A DNA stretch of 64,000 bases, taken from the NCBI RefSeq assembly GCF_019565505.1, contig NZ_CP067378.1:2852001-2916000 (forward strand), read 5' to 3'. Shown one piece after another: positions 18,577 through 28,167 of the stretch. The stretch comes from Flavobacterium davisii (GTDB taxonomy: Bacteria > Bacteroidota > Bacteroidia > Flavobacteriales > Flavobacteriaceae). Below the pieces are notes generated by a model that was given only the letters and a program-made list of their open reading frames with translations, did not search any database and had not been told where the DNA came from. The translations under genes and the position numbers were made by a program. The first letter of the stretch is position 1. Each line of letters begins with the position of its first letter.

Positions 18577-18772
18577 CCCTTTAATTTAAAGGTTACTGCT
18601 TTTTGATTTTCTGTTTTAGTAGTTTTTAACTTCCTCAGTAATTACTTTCCAGCTGCCATTTTTTTAAAACCTATTTTTTAATTACTAATTATAATTTTTA
18701 CAGTAATAACATTGTGTAATTATTGTTGTGTGATTAATTTATAGTTAATAATACAAGTAAACCTAGATATAT

Positions 18773-19192
18773 ATGGCAGATTCTTATTCGAAAAAAGAAA
18801 ATAATAAGAAAAAAATAAAAAAACAACAAGATAAAGAGCTCAGAAGAAACGAGCGAAAAGTCAATAATAATAAAGGAAAATCTTTAGAGGAAATGTTTGT
18901 GTATGTTGATAAAAATGGAAATTTAACCTCAACACCACCTCATTTGCAAGTTATTGAAACAGAAAAAAATAATGAAAATGGAGAAAAGGACTTTAGTAGA
19001 ATAAAAAAAGATTTTTCTACAGGTCTTGTTACTTTTATAAAAGAAACAGGTTTTGGATTTATTACTGAAGATGAAACCAGAGATAATTTATTATTTCATT
19101 TTGAAGGGACTAATACCAAATTTAAAAAGAATATAAGGGTAAGTTTTAAAAAGAAACAACACCTAAAGGTTTTAGAGCCACACATGTCGTAA
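18773..19192 (+). CDS. Cold-shock-domain protein with basic N-terminal extension
   Basis: 139 residues. The first ~45 are very basic and low-complexity (KKENNKKKIKKQQDKE), likely RNA-binding. The C-terminal ~65 form a cold-shock-like OB fold with STGLVTFIKETGFGFITEDE and NLLFHFEGT, corresponding to RNP1 and RNP2. It probably binds single-stranded RNA or DNA as a chaperone. A compact cspA-type gene starts 23 bp downstream in the same direction. The long leader suggests post-transcriptional control. It is a divergent domain: the usual phenylalanine in FVH is replaced by LFH. Confidence 0.8.
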   Translation: MADSYSKKENNKKKIKKQQDKELRRNERKVNNNKGKSLEEMFVYVDKNGNLTSTPPHLQVIETEKNNENGEKDFSRIKKDFSTGLVTFIKETGFGFITEDETRDNLLFHFEGTNTKFKKNIRVSFKKKQHLKVLEPHMS

Positions 19193-19215
19193 TTATTAAT
19201 TAAATATAAATAGAA

Positions 19216-19407
19216 ATGCAAGAAGGTACAGTAAAGTTTTTTAATGAAACAAAAGGTTTTGGATTTATTACTTCTAATGATGGACAAGAAATATTCGTTC
19301 ATACTACAGGTTTAACACAACGTGTAAGAGAGAATGATGTAGTAGTTTTTGAGGTTGAGCGCACACCTAAAGGATTAGCTGCAGTTAATGTAAAAGAAAA
19401 TAATTAA
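19216..19407 (+). CDS. Cold-shock protein, CspA family
   Basis: 63 residues, a complete cold-shock domain. It starts MQEGTVKFFNETKGFGFITS (RNP1 KGFGFIT) with RNP2 EIFVHTT, and ends GLAAVNVKEN. It binds single-stranded nucleic acid and acts as an RNA chaperone in growth and cold adaptation. It follows the larger cold-shock-domain gene after 23 bp and is closed by a strong terminator at 19411. Confidence 0.95.
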   Translation: MQEGTVKFFNETKGFGFITSNDGQEIFVHTTGLTQRVRENDVVVFEVERTPKGLAAVNVKENN

Positions 19408-19410
19408 AAA

Positions 19411-19443
19411 CAAAAGCCTGATGAAATCAGGCTTTTGTTTTTC
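19411..19443 (+). terminator. Strong Rho-independent terminator after cspA-type gene
   Basis: An 11-bp perfect stem CAAAAGCCTGA (19411-19421) / TCAGGCTTTTG (19427-19437), a 5-base loop and a T tail. It lies just before the convergent htpG stop at 19451, so it can serve both directions. Confidence 0.9.
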
Positions 19444-19450
19444 TTGCTAT

Positions 19451-21333
19451 TTATTTTAAAGCTTCAAAACTTCGTTTTACAAATGAAGTTAATTCTTCTC
19501 CTTTTAATAAACCTTGTGATAACTTAGCTATATCTAAAGCTTGTTTTACCAAGTCCTTTTGTTCGCTTTCATCACTATTTAATATAGAAGAAGCTAAATC
19601 AGAGTTGGTATTTACCACTAAATTATACATTTCTGGAAAATTACCCATTCCAAACATACCGCCACCGCCAGTTTGACTCATTTCTTTCATACGACGCATG
19701 AATTCTGGTTGTGTAATCATAAAAGGAGCCGAATTGCTGTCAAGAGCTTCCATTTGAACAGTATAGTTTTCTTTAGGAACCACCGTTTCAATTGTGATTT
19801 TTAATTTATCCTTTTCTTCATCAGATAATTTTGAAATCGCAGTGTCTTCTTTTTGAATTAATTTGTCTATATGATCCGCATCTACACGAGTAAAGGTTAC
19901 ATTTTCATTATCAGCCTCTAATTTTTGAATCAAGTGAGAAACAATAGGAGAGTCTAACAATACCACTTGATAACCTTTTTCTTTTGCAATATCAATATAA
20001 CTATGTTGTGTTTCTTTGTTAGAAGCATAAAGAACGACCAATTTACCATCTTTGTCAGTTTGTGTTTCTTTTAATGCTTCTTTTAATTCGGTTAATGTGT
20101 AAAATTTATTATCCGTTGTTGGATATAATACAAAATCACCCGCTTTTTCATAAAATTTGGCCTCAGATAACATTCCGTATTCTAAAACTACTTTAATGTC
20201 ATTCCATTTTTTTTCAAAATCCTCATGATTTTCATTAAATAAAGATTTTAATTTATCTGAAACTTTACGTGTAATATAGTTTGAAATTTTCTTTACATTA
20301 CCATCGGCTTGTAGATACGAACGTGATACGTTTAGAGGAATGTCTGGAGAGTCAACAACTCCTTTTAGCATCATTAAAAATTCAGGAACAATACCCTCTA
20401 CATTATCTGTTACAAATACTTGATTTTGGTATAATTGAATTTTGTCTTTTTGTATTTGTAAATCTGAAGATAATTTAGGGAAATATAAAATACCTGTTAA
20501 GTTAAACGGGTAATCTACATTTAAATGAATATTGAATAAAGGATCTTCAAAATTCATAGGATATAATTCGCGGTAGAAGCTTTTGTAATCCTCATCCGTT
20601 AATTCTGAAGGTTGTTTTGTCCATGCAGGATTCGTATTGTTAATAAAATTATCAACTTCTACGTATTCTGTTTTGTAATCTTCAGGGGCATCTTCGGGTT
20701 TCGGTAAGGCTTCTTGTTTAGTACCAAATTTGATGGGAATTGGCATAAACTTGTTGTATTTTGTTAATAATTCGCGAATTTTGAATTCCTCCAAAAACTC
20801 AACAGAATCATCCGCAATATGAAGAATAATTTCAGTTCCTCTTTCCATTTTATTATGAGGCTCTAAAGTAAATTCAGGACTTCCATCACAAGTCCAATGA
20901 GCAGCCGATTCTTCTTTAAAAGATTTGGTAATAATTTCTACCTTATTAGCCACCATGAAAGCAGAATAAAAACCTAATCCAAAATGACCAATTACGCCTG
21001 ATTCTTTGGCAGAATCTTTGTATTTTTCTAAAAACTCCTCCGCTCCCGAAAAAGCAATTTGATTAATGTATTTTTCTACTTCTTCAGCAGTCATTCCTAA
21101 CCCCGGTCAATGATATGAAGCTTTTTAGCCTCTTTATCAATTTTAATTTCTATAATAGGGTGGCCGTATTCTACTTTAGCTTCGCCAATGCTGGTTAAAT
21201 GCTTTAGTTTTAAAGTAGCATCTGTAGCATTTGAAACTAACTCACGTAAAAAAATTTCGTGATCGCTATATAAAAACTTTTTGATTAAGGGAAAGATGTT
21301 TTCTACTGAAACATTAATTTTTCCTGTTGTCAT
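19451..21333 (-). CDS. htpG: Molecular chaperone HtpG (Hsp90), one frameshift
   Basis: About 627 residues, the usual length. It starts at ATG 21333 (MTTGKINVSVENIFPLIKKF) with the N-terminal GHKL ATPase domain: LRELVSNATDA, IIDRG...GMT and GHFGLGFYSAFMVA. The middle domain has NVSRSYLQAD. The frame is broken at 21101-21104, where CCCC (GGGG on the coding strand) needs one more base to read DRGLGMTAEEVEKY. This is most likely a homopolymer error. HtpG is an ATP-driven cytosolic chaperone. The promoter lies in the region shared with the divergent lipoprotein gene, which has a 7-bp-arm hairpin at 21419-21435. Confidence 0.93.
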
Positions 21334-21418
21334 AATGTTATTGAAATTTAAATTTAATAGTTTATTCCTTTTCAAATAGAATACCAATTCTTAAAATCTG
21401 ACAAATTGACGGTTTGTG

Positions 21419-21435
21419 TAGTAGATTTTCTACTA
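21419..21435. promoter_or_regulatory. Inverted repeat in the htpG / lipoprotein divergent region
   Basis: TAGTAGATTTTCTACTA: 7-bp arms around a 3-base loop. It is placed between the divergent starts (21333 and 21496), so it may be an operator. It is not a CIRCE element. Confidence 0.35.
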
Positions 21436-21455
21436 AAAAATTACTAAATTGGTAT

Positions 21456-21463
21456 TAAATTTG
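21456..21463 (+). promoter_or_regulatory. Candidate -7 element for the lipocalin-like gene
   Basis: TAAATTTG matches TAnnTTTG and lies 33 bp before the ATG at 21496. Confidence 0.45.
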
Positions 21464-21495
21464 CCCTGTTGGCAAACGTAAAAAATCAAAATAAA

Positions 21496-21972
21496 ATGAA
21501 AAAACTAGTTTTAATGGCTGCTATGTTAGGGGTCATGGTTTCCTGTAAACCTAAACAATCATTGGTTACTACAAGTGTAAATAGAAAAACACAAGTAGCT
21601 TTAAAGGGAGATTGGGTAGTTAGTGGAGTAGAATATGCAGGTTCTGAGTATTTTAAAGTAACTTCTTTTGAAATTGCTGATGCAAAATGTTTTGAAGGGA
21701 GTGAGTGGCATTTGGTGTCCAATAACGATTCGGGAAACATGACATTAAAAAAAGCGGGTTGTTCTTCTTATGCTTCTGATATTAAATGGTATGTAACAGA
21801 TGAGAACCAAATGGTTTTGAAGTTTATTAAAGAAGGGGAAAAACCAAGAAAAGTAACTTCAGGATATATCTTGATTGTTTCAAATGTAACAGAAAACGCA
21901 TTTGATTTGACTAGCAAAGTACAAGTTGGAAATAGTGGAGGTAAGGTCGTTTACCATTTTAGAAAAAAATAA
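21496..21972 (+). CDS. Lipocalin-like lipoprotein
   Basis: 158 residues from ATG 21496 (MKKLVLMAAMLGVMVSCKPK). A lipobox ending VSC marks a lipoprotein, so a longer upstream start would be wrong. The body has LKGDWVVSGVEYAG and EWHLVSNNDSGNMTL, the pattern of 'lipocalin family protein' annotations in Flavobacteria, and is likely a small beta-barrel in the periplasm or outer-membrane leaflet. It is followed after 13 bp by an OmpA-like lipoprotein gene, so the two probably form an operon. Its ligand is unknown. Confidence 0.75.
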   Translation: MKKLVLMAAMLGVMVSCKPKQSLVTTSVNRKTQVALKGDWVVSGVEYAGSEYFKVTSFEIADAKCFEGSEWHLVSNNDSGNMTLKKAGCSSYASDIKWYVTDENQMVLKFIKEGEKPRKVTSGYILIVSNVTENAFDLTSKVQVGNSGGKVVYHFRKK

Positions 21973-21985
21973 AAGTTATAAAAAG

Positions 21986-22678
21986 ATGAAAAAAATAGCA
22001 ATATATACCATGTCAGGAGCTTTTTTAATTAGTGGTATGACAAGTTGTGAGGCAATTAAAAATACAAATAATACACAAAGGGGTGCGGCAATCGGAACTG
22101 TAGCTGGAGCTGTTTTAGGAGGTGTTTTAGGAAATAATATAGGAAAAGGTGGGAATAGTGCTTTAGGAGCTGTTTTAGGTGGTGTTATTGGAGGTGTAGC
22201 TGGAGGAGTTATTGGAAATAAGATGGACAGACAAGCACGTAAGATTAGTGAATCATTACCCGGAGCGCAAGTAGAAAGAGTAGGAGAAGGTATTAAATTA
22301 ACTTTAGGAGAAAATGCTGTTAATTTTGATTTTAACAAAGCGACTTTAACAGCCAAGGCAAAATCAAATTTAGATAAATTAGTACCTGTTTTCAAAGAAT
22401 ATGCGGATACAGATATTAAAATTTATGGTTATACGGATAGTAAAGGTTCTGATGAATATAATCTTAAATTATCAGATGATCGCGCTAAATCAGTAAAGAA
22501 TTATTTAGCTTCTAAAGGATTAAATGGAGCTCGTTTTATTACAACAGGTATGGGAGAAGCCGATCCATTAGCAAGTAATGATACAGATGCTGGTCGTGCT
22601 CAAAATCGTCGTGTTGAATTTGCTATTACTGCTAATCAAAAGATGATTCAAGAGGCTAAAAATGAATCAGGACAGTAA
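21986..22678 (+). CDS. OmpA-family lipoprotein with glycine-zipper (YiaD-like)
   Basis: 230 residues from ATG 21986. A signal peptide ends in a lipobox (MTSCEAIK). A glycine-zipper region follows (GTVAGAVLGGVLGNNIGKGG and GAVLGGVIGGVAGGVIGNKM). The C-terminal OmpA domain (residues ~115-215) binds peptidoglycan: IKIYGYTDSKG, NLKLSDDRAKSVKNYL, QNRRVEFAI. It anchors the outer membrane to the cell wall. It is co-transcribed with the lipocalin-like gene and ends at an R2 repeat that probably terminates both convergent transcripts. Confidence 0.9.
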   Translation: MKKIAIYTMSGAFLISGMTSCEAIKNTNNTQRGAAIGTVAGAVLGGVLGNNIGKGGNSALGAVLGGVIGGVAGGVIGNKMDRQARKISESLPGAQVERVGEGIKLTLGENAVNFDFNKATLTAKAKSNLDKLVPVFKEYADTDIKIYGYTDSKGSDEYNLKLSDDRAKSVKNYLASKGLNGARFITTGMGEADPLASNDTDAGRAQNRRVEFAITANQKMIQEAKNESGQ

Positions 22679-22679
22679 A

Positions 22680-22833
22680 AAGATAGGAAAGGCTGAGGTT
22701 GTCTGAAAAGAAGTAAATCAACGTTTAGTTTGTTGCTTCGACAATAGAAGAAATCACATTATCAAAATTATGTGAAATCTCCTACTAGTCGAAATGTAAG
22801 ATAGCCATCTTATTAGACGCCCTCAGTCTTTTT
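22680..22833. repeat. R2 hairpin repeat, copy e, between convergent genes
   Basis: Outer arms AAAGGCTGAGG and CCCTCAGTCTTT pair, as do inner arms TTCGAC / GTCGAA and the core AAATCACAT / ATGTGA. The repeat fills the whole space between the ompA-like gene and the convergent lipoprotein gene. It likely works as a bidirectional terminator. Confidence 0.7.
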
Positions 22834-23979
22834 TTACTGAATGAAAAATTCAGATTTTTTAGTAGAAATAATTTTTTTATTTTCTAAATCATATAAATCT
22901 AAAATTAATTGATGCGTTCCTAGTCTGGCCAATCCTTCCAAAACTTTTGGAACCCATTTTTCATTTAAAAAAGGAGTTTGATTAATTGTAATTCTAACAG
23001 TATATTTTTTAGAATCAATATTTATTTTAGAAGCCTCTGTTAAAATATAATCAATCAAAAGTTTTTTAGCATCTGTTAAAGAATAAGTACCTCTTGGTCT
23101 ACTAGCAAAAATATGAGGCTGATTGCTAATGTTTACTCTTAAAATTTCATCTCCATTCATAATCGTACTTTTTGTTGTAATAATTGCTTCTGGATTTTTG
23201 TATATTTCATGATAGGAACGCCCCGGAGCAATTGCAATAGTATGTTCACCATCGGCTAAATTATATTTAAAAGGGGTACTTGATACACCCAAATAAGGCG
23301 CATCATCTATAATTAAATGTAAGTGTTGTCCCATTGGAGAAAAAGGTAAATTAACGGTTGTTTGATCGGTCGTAGGAATGCCTAATTGATAATTATTGAA
23401 TGTAAAATTAAATTCTCCTGTTTTGTAAGTCCACGGTTTGATATTAGGTAAGTTGATGGGTTGGTAGGTGGCAATATCCGTTAATGTTAATAATTCAATA
23501 GGAAGAGCGGTTTTAGGATCTAAATTCTTTTTAAATGAATTAGATAATCTTTTAATTACGGCATCTTTTACATCCAAATTGGTAGGGTATATTGTAACAG
23601 ATTTAACTTTTACTGTTTGTTTGTCTGAAGCTAATTCTGTTTTTAAGATAATTTTTTCTAATTTTTGATTTGACCATAAATGAGCTAGATTTGATTTTTT
23701 TACGTTAATTGTAACTTCTCCGTTTGTAGTAATATACTCTCCTTCTACGGCAAAGTTATTAGCGTAAGATTTATCATAGCCAATCCATCGTTGTGCTGTA
23801 AATTTTCCGTCTTGAGTAAACGAAATTCTTACGGTATCTTGTTTGTCCCATGTTCCTATAAACTCGTTTTGAATTGTAGGATTTACTATTGGTGCAGAAG
23901 CATTATCTTTTTCACAAGAGAATAAACTCAAAATGCCAAAGCTACTAAAAAGCGCAAATTGTAATAGTTTTGATTTCAT
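22834..23979 (-). CDS. Hypothetical lipoprotein
   Basis: 381 residues with a lipoprotein signal (FGILSLFSCEKDN). The N-terminal ~100 residues resemble a lipocalin-like fold (FIGTWDKQDTVRISFTQDGKF). The middle (residues ~195-300) has GQHLHLIIDDAPYLG and FKYNLADGEHTIAIAPGRS, a pattern also seen in other Flavobacterial periplasmic proteins of unknown role. It is likely anchored to the periplasmic or outer membrane. It is divergent from nothing immediate; an AraC gene follows upstream in the same direction. No function is assigned. Confidence 0.65.
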   Translation of the reverse strand: MKSKLLQFALFSSFGILSLFSCEKDNASAPIVNPTIQNEFIGTWDKQDTVRISFTQDGKFTAQRWIGYDKSYANNFAVEGEYITTNGEVTINVKKSNLAHLWSNQKLEKIILKTELASDKQTVKVKSVTIYPTNLDVKDAVIKRLSNSFKKNLDPKTALPIELLTLTDIATYQPINLPNIKPWTYKTGEFNFTFNNYQLGIPTTDQTTVNLPFSPMGQHLHLIIDDAPYLGVSSTPFKYNLADGEHTIAIAPGRSYHEIYKNPEAIITTKSTIMNGDEILRVNISNQPHIFASRPRGTYSLTDAKKLLIDYILTEASKINIDSKKYTVRITINQTPFLNEKWVPKVLEGLARLGTHQLILDLYDLENKKIISTKKSEFFIQ

Positions 23980-24074
23980 TGTTAATTAAATTTGGTTTAA
24001 CATATTAAAAGCAAAACTACTTACATTCTAATGTCCAAAGAATAGATGGAAAAACATAAATATGGATAAAAAAA

Positions 24075-24932
24075 CTAAATCTTGATCTGAAAATCATCAA
24101 TATGATTTTGTTTTAAGTTTATTCGGAAATCTTTTGGAGAAACAAGGGTATGTTGTTTGAAAATACGACTAAAATAGAAAGGATCTTCAAAACCTAATTC
24201 GTAAGCAATTTCTTTAACACTCAAATTAGAATTAAAAAGTTTGCTCTTAGCTAATGCAATTAATTTTTCATGAATAGCTTTTTGAGTCGTTTTGCCCGTT
24301 CTAGATTTTATAAGAAAATTTAATTCTCTAGTTGTTATATTAAGTTTTTGAGCATAAAAATTAGGTTGATGTTGAGAGGTTATATATTCATCCATTAAAA
24401 TTTTAAGACGACTCATATCTGTATCTAATAAAGTTTTTTTTTGAGAAGTAATAATTCTTAGGCATAAAAGAAGTAAAATGCTTATATAATTTAAGATTAA
24501 AAAATAAGTTCCAATAGAAGAATGCTGTATTTCTTCTTCAATTAAACTAAATTGATGAATTATTTTGTAAAGATCATGAGTGGAAAGTTGCATTATACGA
24601 GTTTGTAATATATTTTGAAAAATAACTCCCCGGCATCCATATTCTTTCGCCTGTACGTCTAAACAAAAATAATTAGGATGAAATAAAAGTAACTTACCCG
24701 AAAGATTTGAAATAAACTCTAATTTTTGATAAGGATAAAAAAATAAGATAGAATTTAAAGTTATTTCATGTTGTACACTTTCAAATAATATAGAAGAAGG
24801 GGTGTCATTTTCAAAAATAAAAATGCCATAGAAATTTTTATTTACTATATAACGCCAAAAATCAGAATTATTAAAATTTATAATTGAAACAATTATATCC
24901 TTTTGATTGTTTTTAAAATCAATTCTTTCCAT
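24075..24932 (-). CDS. AraC-family transcription regulator
   Basis: 285 residues. The C-terminal ~95 residues hold two helix-turn-helix units (SNLSVKEIAYELGFEDPFYFSRIFKQHTLVSPKDFR), the AraC signature. The N-terminal ~180 residues are a cupin-like ligand domain without a recognisable specificity. It lies 96 bp upstream of the lipoprotein gene 22834-23979 on the same strand and is divergent from the ABC ATPase at 25086, so either could be its target. Confidence 0.85.
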   Translation of the reverse strand: MERIDFKNNQKDIIVSIINFNNSDFWRYIVNKNFYGIFIFENDTPSSILFESVQHEITLNSILFFYPYQKLEFISNLSGKLLLFHPNYFCLDVQAKEYGCRGVIFQNILQTRIMQLSTHDLYKIIHQFSLIEEEIQHSSIGTYFLILNYISILLLLCLRIITSQKKTLLDTDMSRLKILMDEYITSQHQPNFYAQKLNITTRELNFLIKSRTGKTTQKAIHEKLIALAKSKLFNSNLSVKEIAYELGFEDPFYFSRIFKQHTLVSPKDFRINLKQNHIDDFQIKI

Positions 24933-25085
24933 CCTTTTTTTTGAAATTTATCATTAGGATTTTGAAAAAAGAGCTATTTTGTATCAATTTTTCTTTTTAT
25001 ATCATAATAGAATCTTATTATTTATGGTTAAAAAATATTTGCTTCTTGGATATTCTTGTTATTTTTGTGACCCTAATTTGATAAA

Positions 25086-26021
25086 ATGCTTCAAGTAAAA
25101 AATATTTCATTCGGATATACGGATACCCCAATTATTAAGGCCATAAATTTTGAGGTTCAAAAAGGACAAAATATAGCATTAATTGGCGAAAGCGGCTGTG
25201 GAAAAAGTACTTTATTAAAATTGATCTACGGATTGTATGATGTAAATGAAGGAAATCTTTTTTGGAATGAAAAGCCGATTATAGGACCTAAGCAAAATTT
25301 GGTTCCGTGGATGCCATTTATGAAATATATGGCTCAAGATTTTGGATTAATGCCTTATGAAACGGTATCTGAAAGCGTAGGCAAGTTCTTATCTAATCAA
25401 TTATTAGCAATCAAACGCTTGCGTATTCAAGAACTATTAGATATAGTAGAAATGGGGGATTTTTCACGACGTAAAGTAAGCGAGCTAAGTGGGGGGCAAC
25501 AACAGCGTGTTGCCTTAGCTAGAGTTTTAGCTCTAGAACCCGAAGTATTACTTTTAGACGAGCCCTTTAGCCATATTGATAATTTTAGGAAAAACGCATT
25601 AAGACGTAACTTGTTTGCTTATTTAAAATCGAAAGGTATTACCGTAATTATAGCAACACACGATAGTACAGACGCATTAGCTTTTGCTGATGAAACACTC
25701 GTTTTAAGAGGAGGCGAGTTAGTAGTAAAGGCTCCGTCTAAAGAAATTTATACCCATCCTAAAAATAAATATGTAGCGTCTCTATTTGGAGAAGTTAATG
25801 AGCTAGTAATCAATAGAAATGGATTGTCAGAAACCATTCTATTGTATCCTCATCAATTAAGAGTTTCAGAAGAAGGGCAACTAAAAGCAACAGTTAAACA
25901 ATGTTATTATAAAGGAGGGTATTATTTAATAAAAGCAGCGTTTAATGGGCGACCTATTTTTTTTGAACATAGAGATATTTTAGAGCTCCAATTAGATGTA
26001 GCTTTAGAAGTACTTATATAA
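25086..26021 (+). CDS. ABC transporter ATP-binding protein
   Basis: 311 residues. Walker A GESGCGKSTLLKL near residue 38, Q-loop MAQDFGLMP, signature LSGGQQQRVALARVL, Walker B VLLLDEPF and the switch His in ATHDST are all present. About 80 C-terminal residues form a TOBE-like extension, as in importers of the MalK/PotA/FbpC type. No permease or binding protein is adjacent, so the complex is completed elsewhere. It runs divergent from the AraC gene. Its 3' end overlaps the convergent TSUP gene by 8 bp. Confidence 0.85.
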   Translation: MLQVKNISFGYTDTPIIKAINFEVQKGQNIALIGESGCGKSTLLKLIYGLYDVNEGNLFWNEKPIIGPKQNLVPWMPFMKYMAQDFGLMPYETVSESVGKFLSNQLLAIKRLRIQELLDIVEMGDFSRRKVSELSGGQQQRVALARVLALEPEVLLLDEPFSHIDNFRKNALRRNLFAYLKSKGITVIIATHDSTDALAFADETLVLRGGELVVKAPSKEIYTHPKNKYVASLFGEVNELVINRNGLSETILLYPHQLRVSEEGQLKATVKQCYYKGGYYLIKAAFNGRPIFFEHRDILELQLDVALEVLI

Positions 26022-26787
26022 TACCTACTATAAGGCTGATGCCATAAATAAAAAGTAGAAAGGCTACTACTTGTTGAATAAAAACTAGTGTAGTCTTTTT
26101 TAATATTTTATTGCCAAAATAAACCCCAACAAAAGCAGATAAAGTTGCGATTGTAATCAGTTTAAAATCTAAATTAGAGGGATCGTTTATGATTCTAGAA
26201 AGATAAATACTTATTCTGGATATATCTATAAAAAAGGCTATTACTACTCCAGTTGCAATAAATGATTCCTTTGTTAAACCTGCTCTAATTAAAAAAGCAC
26301 TACGTAAAGCTCCTTGGTGTCCAGAAAGCCCTCCAAAAAAACCACTCAAAGCACCCCCGAAACTTAAGTATTTTCTATTAAATTCTATTTTTTTTAGTTT
26401 AGGAATAACATCAAATAAAGCAAATAAAATAAGTAAAAATCCGATCAATACCTTCAATAAAGTAATCTTAAAAACCTTGTTGGCTAAATTATATTCTAAT
26501 AAATCGTTTTGATCTGTTAAAAAATTTAATAAAAAGGCACCCAAAAAAGAAAATATGAAAGCAGGTAAACCAAATTTTAAGACGATAGCTCGATCTGCAT
26601 TTTTTCTAAACAAGAAAAATTTGAAAATATTATTTAAAAGATGAACAATAGCGGTTAAAGTTATTGCTATTTCAACAGGAAAAAACAAGCCGAAAATAGG
26701 AAATAGAATAGTTCCCAATCCGAAACCTGAAAAAAGGGTTAAGCCAGCTCCCACAAATGTAATGGCACAAATTATAATATAGTTCAT
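26014..26787 (-). CDS. TSUP (TauE/SafE) family permease
   Basis: 257 residues with about eight hydrophobic spans. It has the family duplications: GAGLTLFSGFGLGTILFP at the N-terminus and FGGALSGFFGGLSGHQGALR in the middle. TSUP proteins move sulfite, sulfonates, thiosulfate-derived anions or similar small anions across the inner membrane. The substrate is undetermined. It is convergent with the ABC ATPase and overlaps its 3' end. Confidence 0.82.
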   Translation of the reverse strand: MNYIIICAITFVGAGLTLFSGFGLGTILFPIFGLFFPVEIAITLTAIVHLLNNIFKFFLFRKNADRAIVLKFGLPAFIFSFLGAFLLNFLTDQNDLLEYNLANKVFKITLLKVLIGFLLILFALFDVIPKLKKIEFNRKYLSFGGALSGFFGGLSGHQGALRSAFLIRAGLTKESFIATGVVIAFFIDISRISIYLSRIINDPSNLDFKLITIATLSAFVGVYFGNKILKKTTLVFIQQVVAFLLFIYGISLIVGII

Positions 26788-27025
26788 GTTTTAAAATATA
26801 GAATTATAATTTAAAAAAGGAAAAGATATTCAGATACAAATATCTAATAAAGATAAATTTTTATGAGAAATATGGAATAAAAAATAATGCGACAATCTGT
26901 TTAATTTGATGTTGAGTGTTTGGTTTTTCTAAAAATTATTGATTTGTAAAAAAAGAGCTCTAAATTTTGTTAATACTGTAAGTTCAGTTAACTTTGTTGA
27001 CTGGTTTTTAACTAAAATTTTAAGT

Positions 27026-28034
27026 ATGTATCATTCTAGAATTTCAGGATTAGGTTATTATGTTCCAGAAAATGTGGTAACCAATGACGATTTATCTAAA
27101 ATTATGGATACCAATGATGAGTGGATCCAAGAAAGAACAGGAATAAAAAGAAGACGCCATGTAAATAGTCCTGAAGAAACAACTACTTCAATGGGAGTAA
27201 AAGCGGCTGAGATAGCAATAGAAAGAGCAGGGATCAGTAAAGATGATATAGATTTTCTGATTTTTGCAACTTTAAGTCCAGATTATTATTTTCCGAGGAC
27301 CGGGAGTGCTAGTACAGCGTGATTTGGGATTAAAAACAATCGGAGCATTAGATGTACGAAATCAATGTTCAGGTTTTGTATACGCTATTTCTATAGCTGA
27401 TCAATACATTAAAACAGGAATGTACAAAAATGTATTGGTTATTGGTTCAGAGGTTCATTCCAGAGGTTTAGATATGACTACTCGTGGACGTGGAGTATCT
27501 GTTATTTTTGGAGATGGGGCAGGAGCAGCCATTTTAACACGTGAAGAAGATCTGTCAAAAGGAATCTTATCCACTCATTTGCATTCTGAGGGGCAATATG
27601 CAGAAGAATTAGCTCTTATTGCGCCTGGTATGGGAAAACGTTGGGTAACAGATATAATGGCAGATAATAATCCAGATGATGAAAGTTATTTTCCTTATAT
27701 GAACGGACAATTTGTATTTAAGAATGCAGTAGTTCGTTTTAGCGAAGTAATCATGGAAGGATTAAAGACAAATAATTTAGAGGTTTCGGATATAGATATG
27801 TTAATTCCTCATCAAGCTAATTTGCGTATTTCTCAGTTTATTCAGCAAAAGTTTCAACTGACGGATGATCAAGTATATAATAATATTATGGAGTATGGAA
27901 ATACGACAGCCGCTTCTATTCCTATTGCGTTAACAGAAGCTTGGGAACAAGGTAAAATAAAAGAAGGAGATACAGTTGTTTTAGCAGCTTTTGGCTCTGG
28001 TTTTACTTGGGGAAGTGTTATTATTAAATGGTAA
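27026..28034 (+). CDS. fabH: 3-oxoacyl-ACP synthase III (FabH), one frameshift
   Basis: About 336 residues. Start ATG 27026 gives MYHSRISGLGYYVPENVVTN. The catalytic triad is visible as Cys in RNQCSGF, His in LIPHQANLRI and Asn in EYGNTTAAS. It condenses acetyl- or branched acyl-CoA with malonyl-ACP to start fatty-acid synthesis. The frame breaks at 27293-27298, where CCGAGG replaces an expected CCAGG (reading PGPGVLVQRDLGLKTIGA when corrected). A strong terminator follows at 28048. It is monocistronic here. Confidence 0.92.
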
Positions 28035-28047
28035 TTTATTAAATAAA

Positions 28048-28087
28048 AAAGAGGCTGTTTACTTTTTTAACAGCCTCTTTTTTTATT
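28048..28087 (+). terminator. Rho-independent terminator after fabH
   Basis: A perfect 12-bp stem AAAGAGGCTGTT (28048-28059) / AACAGCCTCTTT (28069-28080) with a T tail, 14 bp after the fabH stop. Confidence 0.9.
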
Positions 28088-28167
28088 AGACTATTTAGGT
28101 ACTATCATAATATAGTTTTTGTATAAACATTTCTTAGAAAAAAGGTTTGATTTTTAGTATACCCTAA

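Noticed and set aside
21976..22395. 139-codon minus-strand frame opposite the OmpA-like gene, rich in TPPKTAP
   Set aside because: It mirrors the glycine-zipper codons of the real gene; the plus strand has signal peptide, lipobox and OmpA domain.
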